Origin: Akkermansia muciniphila | GTDB taxonomy: Bacteria; Verrucomicrobiota; Verrucomicrobiia; Verrucomicrobiales; Akkermansiaceae | Length of the DNA stretch: 8,924 bases | NCBI GenBank assembly: GCA_943324575.2 | Contig: CALPMD020000031.1 | Coordinates: 1 to 8,924 of the forward strand | Direction: 5' to 3' | Shown: positions 1 through 6,704 of the stretch, one piece after another | Layout of the letters: every line of letters begins with the position of its first letter | Numbering within the stretch: position 1 is the stretch's first letter | Notes under the pieces: generated by a model | Told to the model about the DNA's origin: nothing | What the model saw: the letters and a program-made list of their open reading frames with translations, nothing else | Database searches by the model: none | Position numbers and translations under genes: made by a program

Positions 1-67
1 GACGCGGTGGGCGGGATTATTGGTGGAGTGGTAGAGCACGGCGGAGAAACGATGTTTGAACCATGAA

Positions 68-97
68 GTTCGAAATGGAGAGCTCCAAACTTCGAAC
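68..97. repeat. Imperfect palindrome / hairpin in gene-free region downstream of mazG
   Basis: GTTCGAA at 68-74 pairs with TTCGAAC at 91-97 (7 bp). An inner TGGA (76-79) pairs with TCCA (84-87) around a GAGC loop, and a small 1x3 internal loop separates the two stems. No T-run follows on either strand, so it is not a typical intrinsic terminator. It lies in the 210 bases beyond the mazG stop codon, where no credible gene is seen. It could be a copy of a dispersed intergenic repeat or a processing hairpin; the window alone cannot tell. Confidence 0.5.
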
Positions 98-145
98 GCA
101 ACGAGATTTAGAGAGGCAGTCCATGAGATGCAAGCCCGCGCGGTT

Positions 146-176
146 TGAAAAATCCGACGCGCCCTGACTGAGGCGC
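146..176 (-). terminator. Possible weak terminator after mazG
   Basis: Read on the minus strand, GCGCC (176-172) and GGCGC (163-159) form a short GC-rich stem around a roughly 8-base loop. A TTTTT run at 152-148 follows about seven bases later. It lies 35 bases past the mazG stop codon. The gap between stem and T-run is longer than in a standard intrinsic terminator, so this is a weak candidate. Confidence 0.25.
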
Positions 177-210
177 TGCCCGTCTGTGCCGCGGCGTGAC
201 GACCGCTGGC

Positions 211-1023
211 TCAAATGCCCCGCATACTTTTCGCGAGCTCCCAAGCGGATTCCATCTGGGAGGTGCTCGCCGCATCCAGGGTGAAGCCGTCGGTTTTAAG
301 CATGCGCTCCATCGCCCCGAAGCGGCTTTCGAATTTGGCATTTGCCGTGGCCATCAGCACTTCCGGGTCGATGTCGCGAAAGCGTGCGAGGTTGACCACG
401 GAGAAGAGCAGGTCGCCCATTTCCTCGGCTACGGCGTTGAGATCCTGTTGGTCGACGGCGCTTTGAAGTTCGTGGAGTTCCTCGTGAATCTTGGCGATGA
501 CGCCGCTTTCTTCGGGCCAGTCGAAGCCGACTTTGGCGGCTTTCTTTTGGAGCTTGGCCGCGCGGATCAGGCCTGGCAGGCCCTTGCCGACGCCGTGGAG
601 GAAGGGTTTTTCCTCGTCGCCTTTTTCGACCCGCTTGATCGCGTCCCATTGCGACAGCACGCCATCGGTGGTGGCGACATCGCTATCGGCGAACACGTGC
701 GGATGGCGGCGGACTAGCTTTTCGCTGATTCCGCGCGCCACGTCGTCGAGATTGAATCGCCCGGCTTCCTCGGCGATTTCACTGTGGAAGACGACTTGCA
801 ACAGCAGATCGCCCAGCTCTTCCTTGAGGTGGTCGTGGTCTCCGCGCTGGATGGTGTCCACCGTTTCGTAGGTTTCTTCGATCAGATTGGGGACGATGGA
901 TTCGTGCGTTTGTTCCGCATCCCACGGGCAACCGCCGGGCGCGCGCAGGCGGTGCATGATCGCACGCAAGCGGGCGAGTTGTTGCCCGGCGTCGGGCGAT
1001 TCGATCATTTCTGCGTCAGTCAT
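211..1023 (-). CDS. mazG: Nucleoside triphosphate pyrophosphohydrolase MazG
   Basis: The 270-residue cytosolic protein belongs to the all-alpha NTP pyrophosphohydrolase superfamily, which cleaves (d)NTPs to (d)NMP and pyrophosphate and keeps aberrant nucleotides out of the pool. Two tandem MazG domains are visible, as in the E. coli enzyme. The N-terminal half has the GCPWD block (residues 31-35), then EExYE (49-53) and ELGD (69-72), the metal-binding EExxE...ExxD pattern. The C-terminal half repeats it with EELHE (181-185) and EEMGD (200-204), after the family-typical GLPGLIRAAKLQKKAA stretch. Length and both acidic motifs are normal, so it should be active. Its ATG is 3 bases after the TGA of the rhomboid gene, which points to co-transcription and translational coupling. 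No Shine-Dalgarno sequence is visible. Confidence 0.95.
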   Translation of the reverse strand: MTDAEMIESPDAGQQLARLRAIMHRLRAPGGCPWDAEQTHESIVPNLIEETYETVDTIQRGDHDHLKEELGDLLLQVVFHSEIAEEAGRFNLDDVARGISEKLVRRHPHVFADSDVATTDGVLSQWDAIKRVEKGDEEKPFLHGVGKGLPGLIRAAKLQKKAAKVGFDWPEESGVIAKIHEELHELQSAVDQQDLNAVAEEMGDLLFSVVNLARFRDIDPEVLMATANAKFESRFGAMERMLKTDGFTLDAASTSQMESAWELAKSMRGI

Positions 1024-1026
1024 TTT

Positions 1027-1884
1027 TCAGGATGATTTGGATTTCGAAGCTTCGTGAAGCACATCGCGCTCCTGTTGCGTGAGGCTTTGGAAGCCCTCGC
1101 GGGAAATCTTGTCGAGGATCAAATCGACCGCGGATTCCTGTTGCTGATCGAGGGTGGTGCGCGGACGCAACTTTGGCAGTGGGGGAGTCGAAAACGGATT
1201 TCGTCTGGGCCGCGGGAATCGTGCCCCCCGCCCGAGCCACTGCGGGTAGCGCATGAGGATGTAGCCAAGAATCGCGCCGCCGAGATGACCGGCTTCCCCG
1301 CCTTCATTGCCGCCCCATTGGAGTAGAATCGAGCCGACGGAGATGGCCATCAGCCCGATAGCCAACTGCCGCATCGACAGCTCGATGGGTGGAAAGAGCA
1401 GCGCCACACGCATCTGTGGTGCAATGACGGCCACACCAATTAAAATCCCGTAAATCCCCGCCGATGCACCCACCAGTGGCGATACAGCACCGTCGCCAGG
1501 CAACAATCCCAACCACACCAGCAGCGAGAAAAAAACCGCTCCACCCACCCCGCACAGCAGGTAAAAGATCAAAAATTTCTGCGATCCCCACCACCGCTCC
1601 ATCCATGGCCCGAAAAAGAAAATCCCCATGCAGTTGAAAAACACATGGCCCAAGCTGCCGTGCAGAAATTGGAACGTCACAAAGCGCCAGAGCTGCAATC
1701 CATAGATGGCGGATTCAATCGAGTAGTAGCCAAGCTCGCGTAGCGACTTTCCTAGAAAGAGGTCGACCACAAAGATCCCCAGATTCACGATCAACAGCCA
1801 TTTGACCACGGGGGTGACCTGTGAAAAAAAGCCATCACCTCTACCCGTGTCGGAGCGGTGATAATCTCGGTCGGCGATTCCCAT
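1027..1884 (-). CDS. Rhomboid family intramembrane serine protease
   Basis: A 285-residue polytopic inner-membrane protein. After a short hydrophilic N-terminus, about six hydrophobic segments follow (roughly residues 26-44, 75-95, 103-128, 137-156, 171-190 and 197-212). The rhomboid core is intact: WR (66-67), a HxxxxHxxxN pattern (H75, H80, N84; oxyanion side), the nucleophile in GASAGIYG (S141), and the second catalytic residue in AGHLGG (H200). Such proteases cut transmembrane substrates; the substrate here is unknown. A basic, proline-rich linker (about 218-243) leads to a soluble tail (about 250-280, DLILDKISREGFQSLTQQE) that resembles the DUF6576 domain attached to rhomboids in Bacteroidota and Verrucomicrobiota. 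The ATG at 1884 has no clear ribosome binding site. It is the first gene of a unit with mazG. Confidence 0.93.
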   Translation of the reverse strand: MGIADRDYHRSDTGRGDGFFSQVTPVVKWLLIVNLGIFVVDLFLGKSLRELGYYSIESAIYGLQLWRFVTFQFLHGSLGHVFFNCMGIFFFGPWMERWWGSQKFLIFYLLCGVGGAVFFSLLVWLGLLPGDGAVSPLVGASAGIYGILIGVAVIAPQMRVALLFPPIELSMRQLAIGLMAISVGSILLQWGGNEGGEAGHLGGAILGYILMRYPQWLGRGARFPRPRRNPFSTPPLPKLRPRTTLDQQQESAVDLILDKISREGFQSLTQQERDVLHEASKSKSS

Positions 1885-1928
1885 ATGCCCGTCGTATTAG
1901 CACGGTATCCGCCAGGCTGCAACCGCAA

Positions 1929-1958
1929 GGGTGGGGGAAGCGATCGAATCATCCACCC
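1929..1958. repeat. Short inverted repeat between rhomboid and subtilase genes
   Basis: GGGTGG (1929-1934) and CCACCC (1953-1958) are perfect inverted copies separated by 18 bases that include the palindrome CGATCG. It lies in the 192-base divergent intergenic region, so it could be an operator or a leader structure. I saw no convincing -35/-10 pair for either gene there. Confidence 0.25.
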
Positions 1959-2042
1959 GGCGAACTGGCCGACCCGCCGCAGTCTCCGATTCCAACTGAG
2001 CTTTCTAATAGATGAAAATAGACTTGCTCCAATTCGCAGTTA

Positions 2043-2075
2043 ATTTAGGGATGTTGATGTCCATTAATCCCAAAT
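2043..2075 (+). promoter_or_regulatory. Hairpin abutting the subtilase start codon
   Basis: ATTT (2043-2046) plus GGGAT (2048-2052) pair with ATCCC (2067-2071) plus AAAT (2072-2075). This gives nine base pairs with one bulged A (2047) and a 14-base loop. The structure ends one base before the ATG at 2077, in a leader with no Shine-Dalgarno sequence. A hairpin here would affect start-site access, so translational control is possible. No function is shown by sequence alone. Confidence 0.35.
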
Positions 2076-2076
2076 A

Positions 2077-3576
2077 ATGATGAAAAAAATCCCAGCTGTT
2101 CGTGATTTCATTCCCCTTCGGAAGACACTTCGCATGATGGTCATGCTGCCAGCGATGGCCTTGCCCGCCATGGCGGCACCGCCAGCGCAGTCGAACAAGC
2201 CGGAGGTCCAGATGATGGTGAAGCTAAAGCCCTCCATGACGGAAGGGCGCTTTAAAGCATTGCTCTCCAAGCGAGGAGGCAGGCAAGCGGGTGAAGTCTC
2301 GAAGCTGGGTATTCGCGTGATTCGCGTGTCGGCCGAGGCGTCGGATCAGTGCCGCGGCGAGTTGAGAAGCGACGTCGATGTCGAGTACACGGAGCCCGAT
2401 TACAAGGCCGAGGCGCTGGGCACGGCCAATGATCCCTACTTCACCCAAGGCTCCGAGTGGCATCTTGGCAAAATCCAAGCGCCCGCCGCGTGGGACATCA
2501 GCACGGGTGCATCCAGTATCGTGGTCGCTGTGGTGGATACCGGGGTGCTCAAATCCCATCCCGACCTGACGGGCAAGGTGCTCAACGGCTATGATTTCGT
2601 GGCCAATGACACGGATGCGACGGATGAAAACGGCCACGGCACGGCCGTCGCTGGCACGGTCGCGCCGGCGAGCAATAACGGGGTCGGTGTCGCGGGCGTG
2701 GCATGGGGCAATCCGATCCTGCCAGTGCGCGTGCTCGACGCCACCGGTTCGGGCAACTACTCGGCCATTTGCAATGGCATCATCTACGCCGCCGATAGTG
2801 GCGCGAAGATCATCAATTTGAGTTTGGGAGGCACCTCCTCTTCACAAGCGCTGCAAGACGCCGTTAATTACGCATGGAATAAGCAGTGTGTGATCGTCGC
2901 GGCGGCGGGCAATAGCGGCAACAACATCGCCCTCTACCCAGCAGCCTGCACCAATGTCATCGCAGTTTCCGCCACGGACTCGGCTGACGCCCACCCGAGT
3001 TGGTCCAATTACGGCAGCTACGTCGATGTCTCCGCGCCGGGCCTTGATATTTTGACGCTTTACGGTTCCAACCAATATGCGGTGTGGAGTGGTACCTCGT
3101 TTTCCTGTCCGGTCGCATCGGGCGTGGCGGCACTGATGGCATCGGCCAATCCCAGCCTGATAAATTCGCAGTTGGTGGATTTGTTGATCAAAAATTCCGA
3201 CGACATCGGGACTCCGGGTTATGATGTTTATTTTGGCAACGGCCGGGTGAACGCCTTGCGCGCGGTCACGGCGGCCAAGTCTTTTTCCAATACGCTGGAT
3301 GGCACCGCTCCCGTCGCCTCCATCACCACTCCAACGAACGGGGCCTTCGTCAAGGTGCCGAGTCAGAACGTCACACTCAGTGGCACCGATAACGTGGCGG
3401 TGACCAGAATCGAGCTATACATCGACGGCAGGCGGGTTAGCTCCAGCACGGCATCCTCCGTGACCTATAGCTGGAACACGCGGAAAATTGCTGCGGGTGC
3501 GCACAAGCTCCAAGCACGCGCCTACGATGCGGCGGGCAATGTCGGCACTTCGCCGATCGTCACCGTTTACCGGTGA
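2077..3576 (+). CDS. Secreted subtilisin-like serine protease (S8) with C-terminal Ig-like domain
   Basis: A 499-residue secreted endopeptidase precursor. A signal peptide with a basic n-region and a hydrophobic stretch (about residues 19-33, ending AMA-A) is followed by an I9-like propeptide (about 43-110). The S8 catalytic domain spans about 125-400. The triad is complete: D154 in AVVDTGV, H187 in NGHGTAVAGT, and S341 in SGTSFSCPVASG; the oxyanion asparagine is N279 in AAAGNSGN. The last 90 residues (about 409-499, starting DGTAPVASITTPTNGAFV) form a bacterial Ig-like domain that ends at the C-terminus with no sorting tail. That suggests a released or loosely surface-bound protease acting on extracellular protein; the substrate is unknown. 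Two ATG codons stand in tandem at 2077 and 2080, and the first is used here. The gene ends 17 bases before a strong terminator shared with gnd. Confidence 0.95.
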   Translation: MMKKIPAVRDFIPLRKTLRMMVMLPAMALPAMAAPPAQSNKPEVQMMVKLKPSMTEGRFKALLSKRGGRQAGEVSKLGIRVIRVSAEASDQCRGELRSDVDVEYTEPDYKAEALGTANDPYFTQGSEWHLGKIQAPAAWDISTGASSIVVAVVDTGVLKSHPDLTGKVLNGYDFVANDTDATDENGHGTAVAGTVAPASNNGVGVAGVAWGNPILPVRVLDATGSGNYSAICNGIIYAADSGAKIINLSLGGTSSSQALQDAVNYAWNKQCVIVAAAGNSGNNIALYPAACTNVIAVSATDSADAHPSWSNYGSYVDVSAPGLDILTLYGSNQYAVWSGTSFSCPVASGVAALMASANPSLINSQLVDLLIKNSDDIGTPGYDVYFGNGRVNALRAVTAAKSFSNTLDGTAPVASITTPTNGAFVKVPSQNVTLSGTDNVAVTRIELYIDGRRVSSSTASSVTYSWNTRKIAAGAHKLQARAYDAAGNVGTSPIVTVYR

Positions 3577-3593
3577 TCTGAGAAATTAGGCAC

Positions 3594-3626
3594 AAAAAAC
3601 GGCCGGGGTGACCCGGCCGTTTTTTT
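3594..3626. terminator. Perfect bidirectional intrinsic terminator between subtilase and gnd
   Basis: CGGCCGGG (3600-3607) pairs perfectly with CCCGGCCG (3612-3619) around a GTGA loop, a GNRA-type tetraloop. Six A's (3594-3599) lie on the left and seven T's (3620-3626) on the right. Each strand therefore reads as stem plus U-run. It stops the subtilase on the plus strand and gnd on the minus strand, whose stop codon is 13 bases away. Confidence 0.95.
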
Positions 3627-3639
3627 ATCGAAGAGTTTT

Positions 3640-5058
3640 TTAGCCAATGACTTCGGGCCAGTCGGTGTGGAACATTTCGCCGCGTGGCTTGTCGGTGCGC
3701 TCGTAGGTGTGGGCACCGAAGAAGTCGCGTTGGGCTTGCAGCAGGTTCGCTGGCAGCACGGCGCTGCGGTAGCTGTCGTAGTAGCCGAGCGAGGCGCTGA
3801 AGGCTGGAACCGGAATGCCGGCGAGGGTCGCAGTGGCGATGACTTGGCGCCAGTTTTCCTGGAATCCGTTGAGGAGATTCGTGAAGAACGGGGCGAGCAT
3901 CAGGTTGCTGAGAGTTGCATCGGTGCGGTAAGCCTCGGTGATGTCGTTGAGGAAACGCGCGCGGATGATGCAACCGCCGCGCCAGATGGCAGCGATCTTG
4001 GCCAAGTCGAGGCCCCAGCTTTTTTCCGCGCCCATGGTGGCGATGAGGTCGAGACCTTGCGCGTAGGAAATGATCTTGGAGGCGAAGAGCGCGTCGTGAA
4101 CTTTTTTGACGAGCTCTTGTTTTTCGACGGAGATGATCGCCTTCGGTCCTTGGAGGATCGTGCTGGCGGCGACGCGCTGGTCTTTCATCGAGGAAAGGAT
4201 GCGAGCTTCGACCGCGGCGTTGATGGTCGAAATGACGACGGCATTTTCAACCGCGTTGATCAGCGTCCACTTGCCGGTGCCTTTTTGGCCAGCGGTGTCG
4301 AGAATGAGGTCGACGAGGGCCGCGCCTGTTTCGGGATCTTTTTGTTTGAAGATCTCGGCGGTGATCTGGATGAGGTAGGACTCGAGGTCGCCGTCGTTCC
4401 ACGAGGTGAAAACTTCGCCGAGTTCGGCCGGAGTGAAGCCAGCGGCTTTGAAGATGTTATAGGCTTCGCAAATCAGCTGCATGTCGCCGTATTCGATGCC
4501 GTTGTGGATCATCTTCACATAGTGGCCAGCACCGCCGGGACCGATGTGGGTGACGCAGGGTTCGCCGTCGACCTTGGCGGAGATGGATTCGAAGATCGGC
4601 TTCATCACATCCCAGGTGGAGGCAGGGCCGCCAGGCATGATCGATGGGCCTTTGCGCGCACCTTCTTCGCCACCGGAAACGCCCGCGCCGATGAAGCGAA
4701 AGCCGAGATCGCCGAGCCACTTGTCGCGGCGTTCGGTATCGGTGTAGAGTGAGTTTCCGCCATCAATGATGATGTCGCCTTTATCGAGGAGTGGGATCAA
4801 TGACTCGATCACGGCGTCCACGGGACCACCGGCTTTGACCATGATCATCACCTTCCGCGGCGAGGCGAGCGACTGGACGAACTCCTCGAGCGACTTTGCG
4901 CCGACGAGTTTCTTGCCAGGGTGCGCGGCGACGAATTCGTCGGTGACTGTGGTGGTGCGGTTGTAAACCGAGACTTGGAAGCCGCGGGATTCCACGTTGA
5001 GAACGAGATTCTGACCCATGACGGCCAGACCAATAAGTCCGAAATCACTATTGCTCAT
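3640..5058 (-). CDS. gnd: 6-phosphogluconate dehydrogenase, decarboxylating
   Basis: A 472-residue cytosolic enzyme of the oxidative pentose phosphate pathway. It oxidises and decarboxylates 6-phosphogluconate to ribulose 5-phosphate and yields NADPH. The N-terminal Rossmann fold begins GLIGLAVMGQNL (7-18), with NR at 33-34 in the position that usually favours NADP. The family blocks IIDGGNS (97-103) and SGGEEGARKGPSIMPGG (128-144) are present. The catalytic lysine and glutamate are K182 and E189 within HYVKMIHNGIEYGD. QKGTGKWT (258-265) and the long all-helical C-terminal domain follow, and the length matches the roughly 470-residue dimeric form. I chose the ATG at 5058, which gives the usual MSNSDFGLIG start; a GTG at 5073 would add five residues. 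Neither start has a clear ribosome binding site. It is transcribed divergently from pgsA. Confidence 0.96.
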   Translation of the reverse strand: MSNSDFGLIGLAVMGQNLVLNVESRGFQVSVYNRTTTVTDEFVAAHPGKKLVGAKSLEEFVQSLASPRKVMIMVKAGGPVDAVIESLIPLLDKGDIIIDGGNSLYTDTERRDKWLGDLGFRFIGAGVSGGEEGARKGPSIMPGGPASTWDVMKPIFESISAKVDGEPCVTHIGPGGAGHYVKMIHNGIEYGDMQLICEAYNIFKAAGFTPAELGEVFTSWNDGDLESYLIQITAEIFKQKDPETGAALVDLILDTAGQKGTGKWTLINAVENAVVISTINAAVEARILSSMKDQRVAASTILQGPKAIISVEKQELVKKVHDALFASKIISYAQGLDLIATMGAEKSWGLDLAKIAAIWRGGCIIRARFLNDITEAYRTDATLSNLMLAPFFTNLLNGFQENWRQVIATATLAGIPVPAFSASLGYYDSYRSAVLPANLLQAQRDFFGAHTYERTDKPRGEMFHTDWPEVIG

Positions 5059-5110
5059 ATAAAGGATGCCCACTTAATGGGAAGGCGAGCGAGGTCGTAG
5101 GGGGAATTGA

Positions 5111-5139
5111 GGATTGCTGCAACCCCTTGTTGCCAATCT
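5111..5139 (+). promoter_or_regulatory. Leader hairpin upstream of pgsA
   Basis: GATTG (5112-5116) pairs with CAATC (5134-5138), and GCAAC (5119-5123) pairs with GTTGC (5129-5133). The loop is CCCTT and there is a 2-base bulge (5117-5118), giving ten base pairs plus a possible G-T closing pair. It covers the alternative TTG start at 5114 and ends 26 bases before the GTG start at 5165, so it fits a 5' untranslated leader better than coding sequence. Confidence 0.4.
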
Positions 5140-5164
5140 GAGAGTCATTTCGCACATTCCGGGC

Positions 5165-5761
5165 GTGAACCTACCGAATGCGATTACATTTTCCCGCCTA
5201 GTGATGACAGCCGCCTTTGTGTTGGCTGTGTCCCAGCGATCGCTGACGGGCTACGGCACGGGGCTGTTTTTGTTTGTGGTCGCTGCGGTGAGCGACTGGC
5301 TAGACGGCTGGCTGGCGCGCAAAATGGGATTGGTCACGCCGCTGGGGAAACTGATGGATCCGTTGGCGGACAAGATCCTCGTCTGCGCGGCATTTGTGTT
5401 TTTCACGGAAAAGGGCCTCTGCCCCGTATGGGTGACTGCCCTGATCATCGGCCGGGAATTTCTCGTTACGGGTCTACGCCAGATCGCGATCGAAGCCGGG
5501 CAGGTGTTAGCCGCCGACCGCTTGGGCAAATGGAAGACCGGCTTTCAGCTCGCCTACTTGATCGCGGGCTTGGTTTGGCTCACGGTCAGTCACGCCAAAT
5601 CGCCTAGCCAAGTCGCCGCATGGCTGGGGAATTTGGCGCGTCCGTCGGTCGACGGCGGCTGGTTGCTGCCCTTTTTACTCTGGATGGCGGTCGCCCTGAC
5701 GGTGATTTCCGGTTGGAACTACCTCTGGAGCGGCCGCGGATTATTGAAAGGTCGGGCTTAG
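5165..5761 (+). CDS. pgsA: CDP-diacylglycerol--glycerol-3-phosphate 3-phosphatidyltransferase
   Basis: A 198-residue inner-membrane enzyme that makes phosphatidylglycerophosphate from CDP-diacylglycerol and glycerol 3-phosphate, the committed step to phosphatidylglycerol. The CDP-alcohol phosphotransferase signature D-x2-DG-x2-AR-x8-G-x3-D-x3-D is matched exactly in the stretch DWLDGWLAR...GKLMDPLAD, encoded at about 5291-5365. Several hydrophobic segments surround it, and the length agrees with known PgsA (180-200 residues). I chose the GTG at 5165 because it yields MNLPNAITFSRL, the usual PgsA N-terminus. A TTG at 5114, preceded by a G-rich stretch at about 5098-5104, would add 17 residues unlike the family and would overlap a hairpin. 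The TAG stop (5759-5761) overlaps the TAA of gcvH on the opposite strand. Confidence 0.95.
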   Translation: MNLPNAITFSRLVMTAAFVLAVSQRSLTGYGTGLFLFVVAAVSDWLDGWLARKMGLVTPLGKLMDPLADKILVCAAFVFFTEKGLCPVWVTALIIGREFLVTGLRQIAIEAGQVLAADRLGKWKTGFQLAYLIAGLVWLTVSHAKSPSQVAAWLGNLARPSVDGGWLLPFLLWMAVALTVISGWNYLWSGRGLLKGRA

Positions 5762-6135
5762 CCGATCTGTGCGGAGTACGCGGCAGCATCCATCAGCGAG
5801 GCAACATCCGCGGCGTTTTTCACCTTGAGCTTGAAGATCCAGCCCTTGCCGTAGGGATCGGTATTGACCAGCGAAGGATCGGACTCGACGTCGGGATTCA
5901 CTTCCACGACTTCGCCGCCAATTGGCGCATAAATGTCGCTGGCGGCTTTCACGGATTCCACGACCGCAGTCGGATCGCCGGCGTCTACCGAGCGGCCGAG
6001 CGCAGGGAGTTCGACAAAAACCACGTCGGTCAATTCTTCCTGAGCGTGATCGGAAATACCCACGGTGGCGATCTCGCCATCAAGGCGGACCCATTCGTGG
6101 GAGGTGGCGTAGCGGAGGTCGGTCGGGTTGTTCAT
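5758..6135 (-). CDS. gcvH: Glycine cleavage system H protein (lipoyl carrier)
   Basis: A 125-residue cytosolic protein whose lipoyl arm carries the aminomethyl group from the P protein (GcvP) to the T protein (GcvT) and then the reduced lipoate to the L protein. The sequence is collinear with the family: RYATSHEWVRLDG near the start, GISDHAQEELTDVVFVELP (26-44), then the lipoylation motif ESVKAASDIYAP with acceptor K63, and the C-terminal NTDPYGKGWIFKLK block. The ATG at 6135 is chosen because it gives MNNPTDLRYATSHEW and the normal length of about 125; an upstream extension to 6213 would add 26 unrelated residues. No Shine-Dalgarno sequence precedes it. It lies on the same strand downstream of gcvT but is separated from it by the nucleotidyltransferase cassette. 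gcvP is not in the window. Confidence 0.96.
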   Translation of the reverse strand: MNNPTDLRYATSHEWVRLDGEIATVGISDHAQEELTDVVFVELPALGRSVDAGDPTAVVESVKAASDIYAPIGGEVVEVNPDVESDPSLVNTDPYGKGWIFKLKVKNAADVASLMDAAAYSAQIG

Positions 6136-6140
6136 GAGGT

Positions 6141-6152
6141 AAAGCTGAAAAA
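6141..6152. repeat. 12-bp direct repeat, left copy, flanking the nucleotidyltransferase cassette
   Basis: AAAGCTGAAAAA here is identical and in the same orientation as 6874-6885. It lies 5 bases upstream of the gcvH start codon. The two copies bracket the two-gene cassette between gcvT and gcvH, as a target-site duplication or recombination scar would. Confidence 0.6.
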
Positions 6153-6182
6153 ATCTAGGAGGTAAAAGGCGAAAGTGTAAAT

Positions 6183-6704
6183 TTATAATGAAAGACCAAG
6201 AGCTGTCGCCCATTCAGTCCAGCGGCTTTCTAAACGATGACGCGATAAAATGTCAGTGAAGACCTGCGCGTCGAAGGTTGGTAACTCAACGAGATAGACC
6301 AGTCTAGCTCTGTCTTTGGGACGGCCGACGGTGAGGGCAATCGCGGCGAGATATTCAGGATGGATGATACGAATGCGGTGCGTTTCCCATTCGACGACGA
6401 GAGCTGACTCGACAGCTTCGGTCTCAAGCCCCGAAGAAGCGCTCAGAAACTGAACTGGGAAACTGTGGATTAGAAGTGCTTCCTCTTCAAAATCGCTAAA
6501 GCCAAGCTCGGCTAAGCGAGAGCAGAGCGGTTCGAGTGTAATTAGAACCGAATCGGGTGACGGCTCGATGAATACGAAGACATCAACATCCCGTGTTGCC
6601 AGTGGTTCGCCATGGAAGCCGGCCGCCGTAGCGCCGCCGATGGCGTAGTGCCTCAGAGTTCCTTCGCTGACGAGTTGCTCCAAGACATCGCAGACGGCTT
6701 GCAT
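6183..6704 (-). CDS. AbiEii/MNT-like nucleotidyltransferase, toxin-antitoxin type
   Basis: A 173-residue protein with a minimal nucleotidyltransferase core. GG at 23-24 (HYAIGGATAAGFHG) and the acidic pair in RDVDVFVF (D39, D41) match the GG...DxD metal and nucleotide site of pol-beta-type nucleotidyltransferases. The later strand reads FPVQFLSA (82-89); the place of the third carboxylate is taken by Q85, as I recall for this AbiEii-like group. The C-terminal part contains HPEYLAAIALTVGRPKDRARL (115-135), another family block. Such proteins are often half of a two-gene toxin-antitoxin or defence module and may transfer a nucleotide to RNA or protein; the target here is unknown. Its ATG lies inside the preceding small gene and lacks a ribosome binding site, suggesting translation by coupling. 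Its GC looks lower than that of gcvT (rough line counts 50-55% against about 62%). Confidence 0.8.
   Translation of the reverse strand: MQAVCDVLEQLVSEGTLRHYAIGGATAAGFHGEPLATRDVDVFVFIEPSPDSVLITLEPLCSRLAELGFSDFEEEALLIHSFPVQFLSASSGLETEAVESALVVEWETHRIRIIHPEYLAAIALTVGRPKDRARLVYLVELPTFDAQVFTDILSRHRLESRWTEWATALGLSL

Noticed and set aside
11..42. tRNA-Gly-like 5' half (GCGGGAT start and AGTGGTAGAGCACGGC, like an acceptor strand plus D-arm), with GTTCGAA downstream resembling a T-loop
   Set aside because: No anticodon stem pairs in the right place and no complementary acceptor strand (ATCCCGC) follows, so no cloverleaf forms. At best it is a fragment; chance similarity is likely.
17..341. Small minus-strand open frames beyond the mazG stop codon
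   Set aside because: They overlap mazG in other frames or span the palindrome, with low-complexity basic translations and no family resemblance.
196..717. Open frame of 173 codons on the plus strand opposite mazG
   Set aside because: Antisense shadow of mazG, whose tandem motifs are clear; no family features in the shadow translation.
1891..1899. TAATACGAC on the minus strand upstream of the rhomboid gene, like the start of a T7 promoter
   Set aside because: Only the first nine bases match and the rest of the promoter is absent. As a bacterial -10 it is a poor match with no good -35.
3667..4752. Long open frame (361 codons) on the plus strand opposite gnd
   Set aside because: It lies wholly antisense to a strongly supported gnd and its translation has no recognisable domain. 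Long antisense frames are common opposite GC-rich genes.
6157..6259. Perfect AGGAGG on the plus strand (6157-6162) followed by an ATG at 6188 and a 23-codon frame
   Set aside because: Spacing is far too long (about 25 bases), the frame is antisense to the nucleotidyltransferase tail, and other genes here do not use Shine-Dalgarno sites.
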